Translations under genes and position numbers: made by a program
From: Enterovirga aerilata
Lineage (GTDB): Bacteria > Pseudomonadota > Alphaproteobacteria > Rhizobiales > Beijerinckiaceae
Direction of reading: 5' to 3'
DNA: 64,000 bases
Assembly (NCBI RefSeq): GCF_013044135.1
Contig: NZ_JABEPP010000005.1
Coordinates: forward strand, 62,001 to 126,000
The notes under the pieces: generated by a model
What the model was told of the DNA's origin: nothing
Database searches by the model: none
What the model saw: the letters and a program-made list of their open reading frames with translations, nothing else
Shown: piece by piece, positions 7,944-16,139 of the stretch
How positions within the stretch are numbered: the stretch's first letter is position 1
Layout: every line of letters starts with the position of its first letter

Positions 7944-9326
7944 TCAGACGGAGGCCCCAGCAGGCCGAAGCAAGTCCGGCCTCCGGTCTCGCCATGGCGT
8001 GCTCAACTCGTACTGGTGGGCCACCTTGAGGATCAGGCTTTCGTCGAAGGGACGTCCGACGATCTGCAGGGACAGCGGCAATCCGTCGTCGGTGAAACCC
8101 ATCCGCGTCGCCAGCGCCGGATTGCCGGTGACGTTGAATGCCGCGTGGAAGCCCCGCCAGTCGAAGAGCCCCTCGGGGGCCTTCGGCTCGAGCCGCCCTG
8201 CCGGCTCTCCCGTCGGGGTCACCAGGACGTCGATGGTGTCGAACGCCAGCGCCATCGACTCGGCGAGTTCTCTGCGCCAGCGTTGAGCGTTGAGATACTC
8301 TTCCGCCGTCACGAAGGCGCCGGCCGAGATGCGGACCCGGAAGCTATGGCCGAGGAGTTCGGGGGCCCGGCGGAGGGCGGGGCCGTGCGTCGCAAACAGC
8401 TCCACGGCGGCAATGACCTTCTTGGTGTCCTCGAAGACCTGCAACGGCGGCAGTTCGACCCCGCGCAGCTCGGCGCCGAGGTCAATCAAGACCGACAGCG
8501 CATCCTCGAAAGCGGCACGGACCTTGGGCGAAGGAGGCGCCTCCTTGTCGATCCATGCCGTCGGCAGACCGACGCGCAGACCCTTGAGCGATCCGGAGAG
8601 ACGAGCGCTATACGGATAGCCGCCATTCGGGCGGCCGGCCGTGACGACCTCCAGCAGGATGGCGACGTCCTCGGCCGTCCAAGCCATCGGCCCGACGCAG
8701 TCGAGGCTGAACGAGTTGGGAATGATCCCCTGAACGGAGACGAGGCCATTCGTGGGCTTTAGTCCCACGATCCCGCAGGCCGATGCCGGGCCGCGGATCG
8801 AGCCTCCCGTGTCGGATCCGATCGATCCGGCGCATAGGCCGGCCGCGACGCCAGCGGCAGATCCCGAGGACGATCCGGACGGATCGAACGCGACATTCCA
8901 CGGATTGCGTGCCGGCTCCTGAAGAATGTCCCACGATGGCCCACCGTGAGCGAATTCCCAGGTGGCCGCTTTTCCGATCAGAAGACCGTCGGCGGCGCCG
9001 AGCCGGCGGGCGACATCGGCGTCTGCTGCAGGAACCTGGTCCGACCTCGATCTCGAATGCCCCGTCGTCCGGATGCCCCTGATCTCGATGACATCCTTGA
9101 GACTGTAGGGCACCCCGGTCAGGCTCCCCGTCCGGCCCCGCGACTGGGCGGCGTCCGCCTCGCGCGCCCTTTCCCGCGCGGCCTCGAGCGTCGGCGTGAT
9201 CAGCGATAGCAGGATCGGCTCGAACCGCTCGATCCGTTCCGCGAAACCGGCAAGGACCTCGCTGGGACGGATCTCGCGGGCAGCGACGAGTGTCCTGATC
9301 TCCGCAATCGTGAGAGGATGGCTCAT
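7944..9326 (-). CDS. amidase signature family hydrolase
   Basis: This 460-residue cytoplasmic amidase has the Ser-cisSer-Lys triad: Lys77 in S-L-K-D-V, the G-S-S-S-G-S loop at 151-156, and nucleophile Ser176 in G-S-D-T-G-G-S-I-R. It would hydrolyse the amide made by the nitrile hydratase-type enzyme encoded 22 bases downstream, giving a carboxylic acid and ammonia. It begins immediately after the small AtzG-like gene. Homology to biuret/carboxybiuret-type amidases is possible, but the substrate is not readable from sequence. Confidence 0.88.
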   Translation of the reverse strand: MSHPLTIAEIRTLVAAREIRPSEVLAGFAERIERFEPILLSLITPTLEAARERAREADAAQSRGRTGSLTGVPYSLKDVIEIRGIRTTGHSRSRSDQVPAADADVARRLGAADGLLIGKAATWEFAHGGPSWDILQEPARNPWNVAFDPSGSSSGSAAGVAAGLCAGSIGSDTGGSIRGPASACGIVGLKPTNGLVSVQGIIPNSFSLDCVGPMAWTAEDVAILLEVVTAGRPNGGYPYSARLSGSLKGLRVGLPTAWIDKEAPPSPKVRAAFEDALSVLIDLGAELRGVELPPLQVFEDTKKVIAAVELFATHGPALRRAPELLGHSFRVRISAGAFVTAEEYLNAQRWRRELAESMALAFDTIDVLVTPTGEPAGRLEPKAPEGLFDWRGFHAAFNVTGNPALATRMGFTDDGLPLSLQIVGRPFDESLILKVAHQYELSTPWRDRRPDLLRPAGASV

Positions 9327-9539
9327 TCAAGCCTCTTTCTGGTCGCCAGCAGCGAGGGCGAACCGGAAGGCGGGCTCGGCGTCAGCCGTCCAATCCCGCG
9401 ACAGGCGGCCCACCACCGACCGAGCCTTCCGGTAGGACGTCATCAACTCCGCATTGAAGGGCGGCTCGGTCGCCAGCCCGATGCGGCGGGCGAAGATGAG
9501 GACACCGTCCTCATCCGACTCGATATCGACAGGCATCAC
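9327..9539 (-). CDS. small AtzG/DUF4089-like amidase partner
   Basis: This 70-residue protein abuts the amidase start. It has the layout of DUF4089/AtzG proteins: a helical N-terminal part around A-R-R-I-G-L, then a helix, then the ending E-P-A-F-R-F. AtzG forms a complex with the amidase AtzE, so this may be a structural subunit of the neighbouring amidase. Translation may start at GTG 9539 or ATG 9536. The family call rests on short similarity and on location. Confidence 0.6.
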   Translation of the reverse strand: MMPVDIESDEDGVLIFARRIGLATEPPFNAELMTSYRKARSVVGRLSRDWTADAEPAFRFALAAGDQKEA

Positions 9540-9558
9540 CGGATCCGCCCCTTCGCGT

Positions 9559-10797
9559 TCACTTCTTGACGAGCGGGCACTCGCTCTCCGAAAGCGGAAA
9601 ATAGACGTCCTTCGCGGGCACCCGTGCCAAGACGTCGTAATAGCCCCAGGGCGTTTTCACGTCCGCCGGCTTCTTGACCTCGACCAGGAAGAAATCGTGC
9701 ACGAGCTTGTTGTCTTCGCGGATCGTCGCGCCCTTGGCATAGAAGTCGTCGACCGGATTGGATTTCATCCATTTCAGGACCGCATCCGTCTGATCCGAAC
9801 CGGATGCCGCGACGCCTCTCAGGTAATGGAGCACACCGGAATAGACCGCGGCCTGGGACGATGTCGGCATCGCCTTGTGAGCCTCGAAGAAGCGCCGCCC
9901 GAACGCACGGGTCGCATCGTCGACGTCCCAGTAGAACGCGGTCAATGCAGTGAGGCCCTGGCTGATATCCGGGCCCATGCTGTGCACGTCCGTGATGAAC
10001 ATCAGCTGCGCCACCGGCTTTTGAGTACCGGCATTCATTCCGAATTCGTTCCATTGCTTCATGCTGTTGACCAGCTGCGCGCCGGCATTGGCGAAAGCAA
10101 CGACCTTCGCACCCGAGGATTGGGCCTGAAGAAGGAACGAGCTGTAGTCGCTCGCGCCGATGGGGTGAAAGATCCTGCCTGCCGTCTTGCCGCCGGCCTG
10201 CGCTAACACGCGCTCGGATTCGGCGACCATGTTATGGCCGAAGGCATAGTCGGCGGCGATGAAGAACCAGCTATTTTGGCCCTGCGGAACGAGAGTTCGG
10301 ATCGGCCCGGAGACCAGATTGTAGGAATCGTGCTGCCAGGCGAGACCGGTGGGAGCGCATTGCTTCCCGTTGAGCTCCGTCGTGGCCACGGCGGAATAGA
10401 TCGCGATCTTGTTCCTCTCGCGGATGATGTTCTGGACCGCCAGTCCGACCGCCGAGTTCCCGATGTCGACGACCATGTCGACACCGTCAACGTCGAACCA
10501 CTTGCGGACGGTGGTCGCGCCGATGTCGGGCTTGTTCTGGTGATCAGCGGTGACGATCTCGACCTGAAGTTTCGGATTGGCCTTTCGGAAGTCCGCCACG
10601 GCCAATCTCGCCGCAATGACGGATCCGGGGCCCATCGGATCGGAGAGCGGGCCGGATTGGTCGTTGATGACGCCGATCCGCACCACGCCCCCGGAAATCT
10701 CGGCCGAGGCCGGAGCCGCCGCCAAGGCCGCAAAACTGAATAGCGCAACCGCTGAGCAGGTGCGCCGCAGTCGCCGGGTAACGCTGAAGGCTATCAT
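9559..10797 (-). CDS. ABC importer substrate-binding protein, branched-chain amino acid type
   Basis: This 412-residue protein begins with a Sec signal peptide (basic M-I-A-F-S-V-T-R-R-L, a hydrophobic core, A-S-A cleavage). It continues as a LivJ/amide-type periplasmic binding protein: V-R-I-G-V-I-N-D-Q-S-G-P, then A-V-A-D-F-R and A-D-Y-A-F-G-H. It probably captures the nitrile, amide or urea-like substrate of the downstream enzymes. No permease or ATPase lies nearby, so it must use components encoded elsewhere. It is the first structural gene after the GntR gene. Confidence 0.85.
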   Translation of the reverse strand: MIAFSVTRRLRRTCSAVALFSFAALAAAPASAEISGGVVRIGVINDQSGPLSDPMGPGSVIAARLAVADFRKANPKLQVEIVTADHQNKPDIGATTVRKWFDVDGVDMVVDIGNSAVGLAVQNIIRERNKIAIYSAVATTELNGKQCAPTGLAWQHDSYNLVSGPIRTLVPQGQNSWFFIAADYAFGHNMVAESERVLAQAGGKTAGRIFHPIGASDYSSFLLQAQSSGAKVVAFANAGAQLVNSMKQWNEFGMNAGTQKPVAQLMFITDVHSMGPDISQGLTALTAFYWDVDDATRAFGRRFFEAHKAMPTSSQAAVYSGVLHYLRGVAASGSDQTDAVLKWMKSNPVDDFYAKGATIREDNKLVHDFFLVEVKKPADVKTPWGYYDVLARVPAKDVYFPLSESECPLVKK

Positions 10798-10879
10798 GTC
10801 ATCGACCTCGTGCTGCGAGACCGCTTGCGGAGAGCTTCGGTCTCAAATGGCGCGAGAAGCTAGGCAACCTTCGGGCCAT

Positions 10880-10936
10880 TTGGGATGACATTAGTCAGAA
10901 AAAAAATATCATAAAGGAAAAAAATGCATTCTAGGC
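10880..10936 (-). promoter_or_regulatory. AT-rich promoter/operator region of the nitrile-amide operon
   Basis: The 139-base gap before the substrate-binding gene contains an A/T-rich core at 10890-10925. Read on the minus strand it includes TGATATTTTTT, also found before the crotonase gene at 6.66 kb. Its position downstream of the GntR gene and upstream of the importer gene makes it the likely operon promoter. Exact -35/-10 boxes cannot be assigned. Confidence 0.4.
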
Positions 10937-11620
10937 TTAGCCGACCGGCTCTTTGCGAGGGAGGCGAGCCACGAGATCGGCGAAGACCTGCCCGCCGACG
11001 GTGAGGTGCCTACGCATGGCACGGGCAGCGGCGGCGCCGTCTCCGCGTCCGATCGCGTTAATGATTGCCTCGTGATCCTCGTATGACTGAGTCATCCGGC
11101 CGGGCTGCTGAAACGGATAGCGCCGGTAGATGCGCAGGCGGGCGCGCGCATCCTTGATGCCGGCCTCGAGGAATTCGTTGTGAGCCGCCCGATAGATTGT
11201 TTCGTGGAGCGCAGTGTTGGCGCGGTCGTATTCCAGGACGTCGTCGACGAGTTCTGCACTTCGCAGGTGGATGTCGCGCAGTTGCGCCATGAGGTTGGTG
11301 CTGATGCGCTTGGCTGCCAGCCGGGCCGCCATGCTTTCCAGCTCTGTCATCATCTCAAATAACGCCACGATCTGCTCGGGTGCCAAGACGGTCACCGTTG
11401 CTCCGCGGCGCTGGCGCAGATCGACCAGGCCGCGGGAAGCCAGTTCGATCAGCGCTTCCCGCACCGGGGTCTTGGAAACATTGAAGCGCTCGCAGAGCGC
11501 GCGTTCTTCAATCCGGGCGCCTGGCGGAAAGGTCCCGGAGGTGATCTCTCCCCGGATCCAGCTCGCAATCTCGCTCGTCCTTCTGGCCTTGCTCAAGGCT
11601 CCTCCTGCCGCAAAATCCAT
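10937..11620 (-). CDS. GntR-family (FCD) transcriptional regulator
   Basis: This 227-residue regulator has an N-terminal winged helix (P-G-A-R-I-E-E-R-A-L-C-E-R-F-N-V-S-K-T-P-V-R-E-A-L, split here by wing residues) and an all-helical FCD ligand domain. The metal-site histidines lie in A-L-H-E-T-I-Y, D-H-E-A-I and R-R-H-L. It heads the minus-strand run containing the amidase and nitrile hydratase-type genes and is divergent from a broken SDR gene. Repression relieved by a carboxylate ligand would be usual for the family. Confidence 0.87.
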   Translation of the reverse strand: MDFAAGGALSKARRTSEIASWIRGEITSGTFPPGARIEERALCERFNVSKTPVREALIELASRGLVDLRQRRGATVTVLAPEQIVALFEMMTELESMAARLAAKRISTNLMAQLRDIHLRSAELVDDVLEYDRANTALHETIYRAAHNEFLEAGIKDARARLRIYRRYPFQQPGRMTQSYEDHEAIINAIGRGDGAAAARAMRRHLTVGGQVFADLVARLPRKEPVG

Positions 11621-11712
11621 GAATGTGGCTCGTCAAGCTAACCTTGTTATCATTTTCGTTGGGTCCGGGTATATTTTTCGGTCCATCGGGACCGTAGACG
11701 GAGAGCAGCGTT

Positions 11713-11944
11713 ATGGATCTGGATTTGGCGGGTCGGTCCGCCCTCGTCACCGGCGGGCGAAAGGTATCGGATTCGCTACGGCGGAATTGCTCCTGCGTGA
11801 AGGATGCCACGTGACCATCGTCGGCCGCCGCGAGGGTGTGCTATCCGACGCCGCGAGCTTACTCTGGGAAAGCGTCGGTCACGCCCCCGCAACGCTCGCG
11901 CTCGACCTGTCGACAGCAGAAGGCGTCGCCGAACTCGGCCCGCA
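11713..11944 (+). pseudogene. short-chain dehydrogenase, 5' fragment with frameshift
   Basis: The ATG at 11713 opens M-D-L-D-L-A-G-R-S-A-L-V-T-G-G. A missing base at about 11761 then moves the cofactor motif G-I-G-F-A-T-A-E-L-L-L into another frame, which continues through V-T-I-V-G-R-R-E. The gene stops abruptly at 11944, where IS256 sequence begins. About 75 of the expected 250 codons remain. It is divergent from the GntR gene and was perhaps once its target. Confidence 0.7.
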
Positions 11945-12826
11945 TTCGACGCGAACGGCCTTCTGGAGGATCTGAAGAAGGCCCTGGCCGAGAGGGCGCT
12001 GAACGCGGAGATGGATCACCATCTGGCGTCGGGCGAAGTCGGCAACAGCCGCAACGGCTACGGCCGCAAGACCGTGACGACCGAGACCGGCCGGATGGAG
12101 CTCGAGATCCCGCGCGACCGGCAGGCGACCTTCGACCCGCAGCTCATCGCCAAGTACCAGCGCCGCTTCCCGGGCTTCGACGACAAGATCGTGTCGATGT
12201 ACGCCCGCGGCATGAGCGCCCGGGAGATCGTGGGCCACCTGCGCGAGCTCTACGGGATCGACGTCTCGCCCGACCTCGTCAGCGCGGTCACGGACGCGGT
12301 TCTGGAGGAGATCGCGGCCTGGCAGGCGCGGCCCCTGGAGCCGTCTACCCGCTCGTCTTCTTCGACGCCCTCAGGGTCAAGGTGCGGGACGAGGGCATCG
12401 TCCGCAACAAGGCGGTCCACATCGCGCTCGGCGTCCGGGCCGACGGGGCCAAGGAGATCCTGGGCCTCTGGCTCGAACAGAGCGAAGGCGCCAAGTTCTG
12501 GCTCCGCGTCACGAACGAGCTCAGGAACCGCGGCGTCGAGGATATCCTGCTCGCCGTCGTCGACGGTCTGAAGGGCTTCCCGGATGCGATCACGGCCGTG
12601 TTCCCCGAGACGGCGGTGCAGACCTGCATCGTCCATCTCCTGCGCCACAGCCTGGACTTCGTCTCCTACAAGGACAGGAAGCCCGTCGCGGCCGCCCTGA
12701 AGGGCATCTACCGGGCGCTCGACGCCGAAGCCGGCCGGGCCGCGCTCGCAGCATTCGAGGAGGGCCTCTGGGGCCGGCGCTACCCGGCTATTGGGCAGAG
12801 CTGGCGGCGCGCCTGGAACGAGGTCG
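11945..12826 (+). pseudogene. IS256-family transposase, internal fragment (copy 1)
   Basis: These 882 bases match the IS256 copy at 30593-31474 almost base for base, in opposite orientation. Both element ends and the first 35 or so codons are missing. The homology includes M-Y-A-R-G-M-S-A-R-E-I and the V-V-D-G-L-K-G-F region with a DDE Asp. A one-base deletion at about 12344 shifts frame just before V-Y-P-L-V-F-F-D-A-L. The fragment is joined directly to an IS1182 piece, so it cannot transpose. Confidence 0.85.
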
Positions 12827-13190
12827 CTGCCCCGCCGGCCACACCCTGACCACGACCGGGCGCATCGTGAACGACGATGCGACCATCCTGTACCGGGCGA
12901 GCACCTACGATTGCGAGCCGTGCGCCCTCAAGCCGAAGTGCTGTCCGAACGCGCCGGCCCGCAAGATCCCGCGCCCAATCCACGAAGGCCCTCAGCAGAT
13001 GGCGAGCGACATCTGCAACTCGAACGAGGGCCGGACCTCGCAGCGCGAACGCAAGAAGATCGAGATGCTCTTCTCCCTCTCAAGCGCATCCTGAAGCTTG
13101 ATCGGCTCCGGCTCCGAGATCCGAACGGAGCCCGCGACGAGTTCCACCTCGCCGCTGCCGCCCAGAACCTCAGGAAGCCCGCCAAGCTTA
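12827..13190 (+). pseudogene. IS1182-family transposase, C-terminal fragment
   Basis: The frame entering after the IS256 junction reads G-H-T-L-T-T-T-G-R-I-V and then the zinc-like C-E-P-C-A-L-K-P-K-C-C-P. Next comes R-E-R-K-K-I-E-M-L-F, typical of IS1182 transposases. A frameshift near 13080 moves the ending L-K-R-I-L-K-L-D-R-L-R-L-R into another frame. The N-terminal two thirds are gone. Confidence 0.72.
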
Positions 13191-13460
13191 TCCCGATGCC
13201 ACGCCAGCCCTGGCGTGAGGCTCAGAGCGCCAAGCCTCCCACACCAAACGGCAGTGCCATCAGTGGCTCACGCCCGAGTTCTTCAACGGAATAGGCCGAT
13301 AACAGAACGACTGCTTTTGGGTGCACGCACGGCAGAGCAGCCGTCCTGCGCTGCGCGACGCGCGTCGGGTTCAAGACGAATGTTACCCGTCGGGCTGGTG
13401 CTTTCGATCCGGGACTGAGTGCCGCCACCTGGGGCAGGCGCTTCCCGAGAGCCGCGCTCG
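13191..13460. other. intergenic space without a recognisable gene
   Basis: Between the IS1182 remnant and the SDR stop no frame has family-like content. Open frames here are continuations of shadows. It probably contains the lost end of the IS1182 element. Confidence 0.4.
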
Positions 13461-14237
13461 CTACGGGGTCGTGTAGCCGCCGTCGACGAGCAGGTCCGCG
13501 CCAGTCATGAAGCTCGAGGCGTCGCTGGCCAGGAACAGCGCGGCTCGGGCGATCTCGACCGGCTGGCCGATCCGCCCGAGAAGGTGCTTTGGCGCGTTGT
13601 AGGCGCGGGCCGATTCCATGTCGCCGTGGCGGAGGATCATCCGGCCGGTCTCGATCGCGCCGGGCGAGAGCGAGTTGACCCGGATCCCGGCCACGGCATG
13701 GTCGATTGCCATGGCCCGCGCGAGTTGCAGGAGCGCACCCTTGGCAGCGCAATAGCCGGGCCGTCCCGCTGCCCCGACATGGCCGAGCTGGGACGCGATG
13801 TGGATCACGCTCCCGCCGCCGCCCGCGATCATCAGCGGGAGGATTGCGCGGCTCATCAGGTAGGCGCCCGTGACCTGTACGGCGAAGAGCCGGTTCCAGT
13901 CGGCGAGACCGATCTCCAGGACGGTTCCGGTCGGATCGTCATTCGACGCTCCGTTGACCAGGACATGCGCGCCGCCCCACGCCGCCCCGATCTCGGCCGC
14001 AATCGCGAGGGTGTGGACCTCGTCCGTGACATCGCATGCGAATGCCAGCGCCTCACCGCCAGCCTCCCGGATCGCTGCCGCCACCGCTTCGGGAGCCCTC
14101 AGGTCGAGGCAAGCAACCTTCGCGCCGGCATCCGCGAAGGTACGGGCGATGGCTCCGCCGATCCCGCCGCCAGCCCCGGTGACGACCGCGACCTTGCCCC
14201 GGAGGGCGAAGGCGTCCGGGAGAGGAATCGTGGGCAA
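13461..14237 (-). CDS. SDR-family NAD(P)-dependent oxidoreductase
   Basis: This 258-residue classical short-chain dehydrogenase has the cofactor motif T-G-A-G-G-G-I-G, the N-G-A-S variant of N-A-G, and the active-site series Ser (I-A-S-Q-L), Tyr and Lys (Y-C-A-A-K). It ends L-V-D-G-G-Y. Asp in C-L-D-L after beta-2 suggests a preference for NAD. It is the last gene of the nine-gene operon that begins with the CoA-transferase gene and probably oxidises a hydroxyl group in that pathway. Confidence 0.88.
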   Translation of the reverse strand: MPTIPLPDAFALRGKVAVVTGAGGGIGGAIARTFADAGAKVACLDLRAPEAVAAAIREAGGEALAFACDVTDEVHTLAIAAEIGAAWGGAHVLVNGASNDDPTGTVLEIGLADWNRLFAVQVTGAYLMSRAILPLMIAGGGGSVIHIASQLGHVGAAGRPGYCAAKGALLQLARAMAIDHAVAGIRVNSLSPGAIETGRMILRHGDMESARAYNAPKHLLGRIGQPVEIARAALFLASDASSFMTGADLLVDGGYTTP

Positions 14238-14276
14238 GGAGGCACCTGTCGTGGAGAGAGGGGGCAGCGAGTGGGT

Positions 14277-15266
14277 TCAGTCCTGCGCGGCGCGGGTCCG
14301 GTCGCGCCAGAGCAGGTAGTCGTCGAAGGCCTCGATAGGCCCGAAGGCGGCCGCGAAGTCGGCATCCCGGCGCAGCCACTCGACCGAGAAGGGCGGCCGC
14401 GCGGAGGGCTGCGTCGCGCCGATCGTGACCGGCTCGCCATCCTCGACCACCGCATAGCCGAAACCCGGGAAGCGCCGCTTCAGCCGCTCGCACCATTCCG
14501 GGATCGACCAGCGGGCGCCGGTGGCGATCTGATACACGGCGTTCGGGGCGGCCCGCAGGTCGAGGAGCGCGACAACCGCCCGGGCAACGTCCTTCACATA
14601 GACCCAGTCGTCCGGCAGCCCGCGTCTGAAGCGCACGACCTCGCCCGACTCCGCGGCGCGCAGGAGCTGAAAGGGGATGCTGAGCGTGTCGCGGACGCCG
14701 GTCTCGTATTCCCAAGGCCCGAACACCACGCCGAGCCGAGCCACCACAACGTCAAGCCCGCGCATCTCGCGGTAACGCAGCGCGGTGCGCTCGGCAGCGT
14801 ATTTCGTGATGCCGTAGAGGCTGTCCGGCACCGGGACGGTCTCAGCCTCGTCGATGATCTCCGTCCCGGGCCGGATCGTCGTGCCGAAGACCGATCCCGT
14901 GCCGAGCTGCACGACCCGCGACACACCGGCTGCGACAGCCGCCTCGAGCGTCTCGATCGTCCCGCTGAGATTGACGTCCGCGATGAAGCGCGCCTGCCTC
15001 GTCTCGCGCTCCGGCCCGGCCGTCACCGCGGCGCCATGGACGAGCTTTCGAATCGCGTGACGCTCCATGACGCGCGCGGTGGCTGCGCCATCCCGGACGT
15101 CGCCCGTCTCGACCGCGAGAGCGCCCGGCAGCAAGCGCAGATGACGTTCGGCTGCCTGAGGCGGCGCGTTCACATCGAGAAGCACGACGGTCTCACCGCG
15201 CTGCAGGAGCGCGGCGGCGATGTTGATCCCGACGAAGCCTGCGCCGCCGGTGACCAGGATGCTCAT
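14277..15266 (-). CDS. NAD-dependent epimerase/dehydratase family protein
   Basis: This 329-residue extended SDR has the N-terminal motif T-G-G-A-G-F-V-G (residues 6-13), Asp after beta-2 (L-L-D-V-N) and the catalytic Y-G-I-T-K. Family members act on nucleotide sugars or on free sugar acids. The ATG at 15266 overlaps the isomerase stop as ATGA, so I reject the longer frame to 15569. With its partners it may oxidise or epimerise a sugar-acid-like substrate. Confidence 0.85.
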   Translation of the reverse strand: MSILVTGGAGFVGINIAAALLQRGETVVLLDVNAPPQAAERHLRLLPGALAVETGDVRDGAATARVMERHAIRKLVHGAAVTAGPERETRQARFIADVNLSGTIETLEAAVAAGVSRVVQLGTGSVFGTTIRPGTEIIDEAETVPVPDSLYGITKYAAERTALRYREMRGLDVVVARLGVVFGPWEYETGVRDTLSIPFQLLRAAESGEVVRFRRGLPDDWVYVKDVARAVVALLDLRAAPNAVYQIATGARWSIPEWCERLKRRFPGFGYAVVEDGEPVTIGATQPSARPPFSVEWLRRDADFAAAFGPIEAFDDYLLWRDRTRAAQD

Positions 15267-16114
15267 GATGCAGGCTGCTCCTCGGCTTCTTCCCGCGACA
15301 GCCGCTCGAAATCCCGGATCGCGGCGCGCATCACGTCGGCAGGCGCACGGCCGTCCAGGTCCGGCGCGAAGAGCTCGAACTCGAAGCGGCCGCGATACCC
15401 GGCCCGGCTCAGCGTCGAGAGAATGGCTGGAAGGTCGACGACGCCCTCTCCCAGTAGACAACGTCGTGGCAGCGCGAGCTCGGTGCGGGGCTGCGTCACA
15501 CCGCAGACCTGCACGAGCGTGATCCGTTCCGCGATCCGGCCGATCGCATCGTGGAGGTCCGGATCCCACCAGGAATGAAAAAGGTCCAGGACTACTCCGA
15601 GGCCGGGATGGCGCTGCAGGAGCGCCTCGGTCTGGGCGAGCGTGTTGAGGCAGGCCTTAGTGAAAATTCGGAGAGGATGCATCGGCTCGATGCCGAGGCG
15701 CACGCCGGCTCTCGTGGCCTCCTCCAGGATAGCCGGGATCGCGTCGTCGAGTCGGGCCCGGGCCGCGGCCAGATGGCCCGGGTACTCCCCGCCCAAGTCG
15801 TGCAGGCCGCCGCCGATGAGGACGAGCGTATCCGCGCCTAGTTCGGCGGCGCTCGCGATGAGGCGGCTATTGGTCTCCGATTGCTGGGCGGCCCGGTCGG
15901 CATCGGACCATAAGAAGAAGCCGGCGCTGTTTACGGAGGTGACGGCAAGGCTCCGGTCCCGCAACGCGCGCTTCAACTCGGGCAGCGCCGTCTCGGAGAG
16001 GGCGCGCTCGGTCAGGCCGACGCCCTCGGCGCCGGCTTCCGCCGCCTCGTCGAGGAAGCGGGCGAGCGGGTAGCCGTCGGGCGTGATGTAGTGGTTGAGG
16101 GAGAGGCGCTGCAT
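15263..16114 (-). CDS. sugar phosphate isomerase/epimerase (xylose isomerase-like TIM barrel)
   Basis: This 283-residue AP-endonuclease-2/xylose-isomerase-like barrel carries the metal-site series Glu in G-I-E-P-M-H, Asp and His in L-D-L-F-H-S, and Glu in F-E-F-E-L-F near the C-terminus. Such enzymes isomerise sugars, hydroxypyruvate-like compounds or cyclic polyols, and some act as dehydratases. It is translationally coupled to the downstream epimerase gene. The natural substrate is not deducible. Confidence 0.82.
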   Translation of the reverse strand: MQRLSLNHYITPDGYPLARFLDEAAEAGAEGVGLTERALSETALPELKRALRDRSLAVTSVNSAGFFLWSDADRAAQQSETNSRLIASAAELGADTLVLIGGGLHDLGGEYPGHLAAARARLDDAIPAILEEATRAGVRLGIEPMHPLRIFTKACLNTLAQTEALLQRHPGLGVVLDLFHSWWDPDLHDAIGRIAERITLVQVCGVTQPRTELALPRRCLLGEGVVDLPAILSTLSRAGYRGRFEFELFAPDLDGRAPADVMRAAIRDFERLSREEAEEQPAS

Positions 16115-16139
16115 CAGCCTCTCCGGTCCGCCTGCGCGC

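Noticed and set aside
13419-15578. 719-codon open frame on the plus strand
   Set aside because: It is the antisense shadow of the SDR, epimerase and isomerase genes, has no domain and is rich in Arg, Asp and Gly as expected for high-GC shadows.
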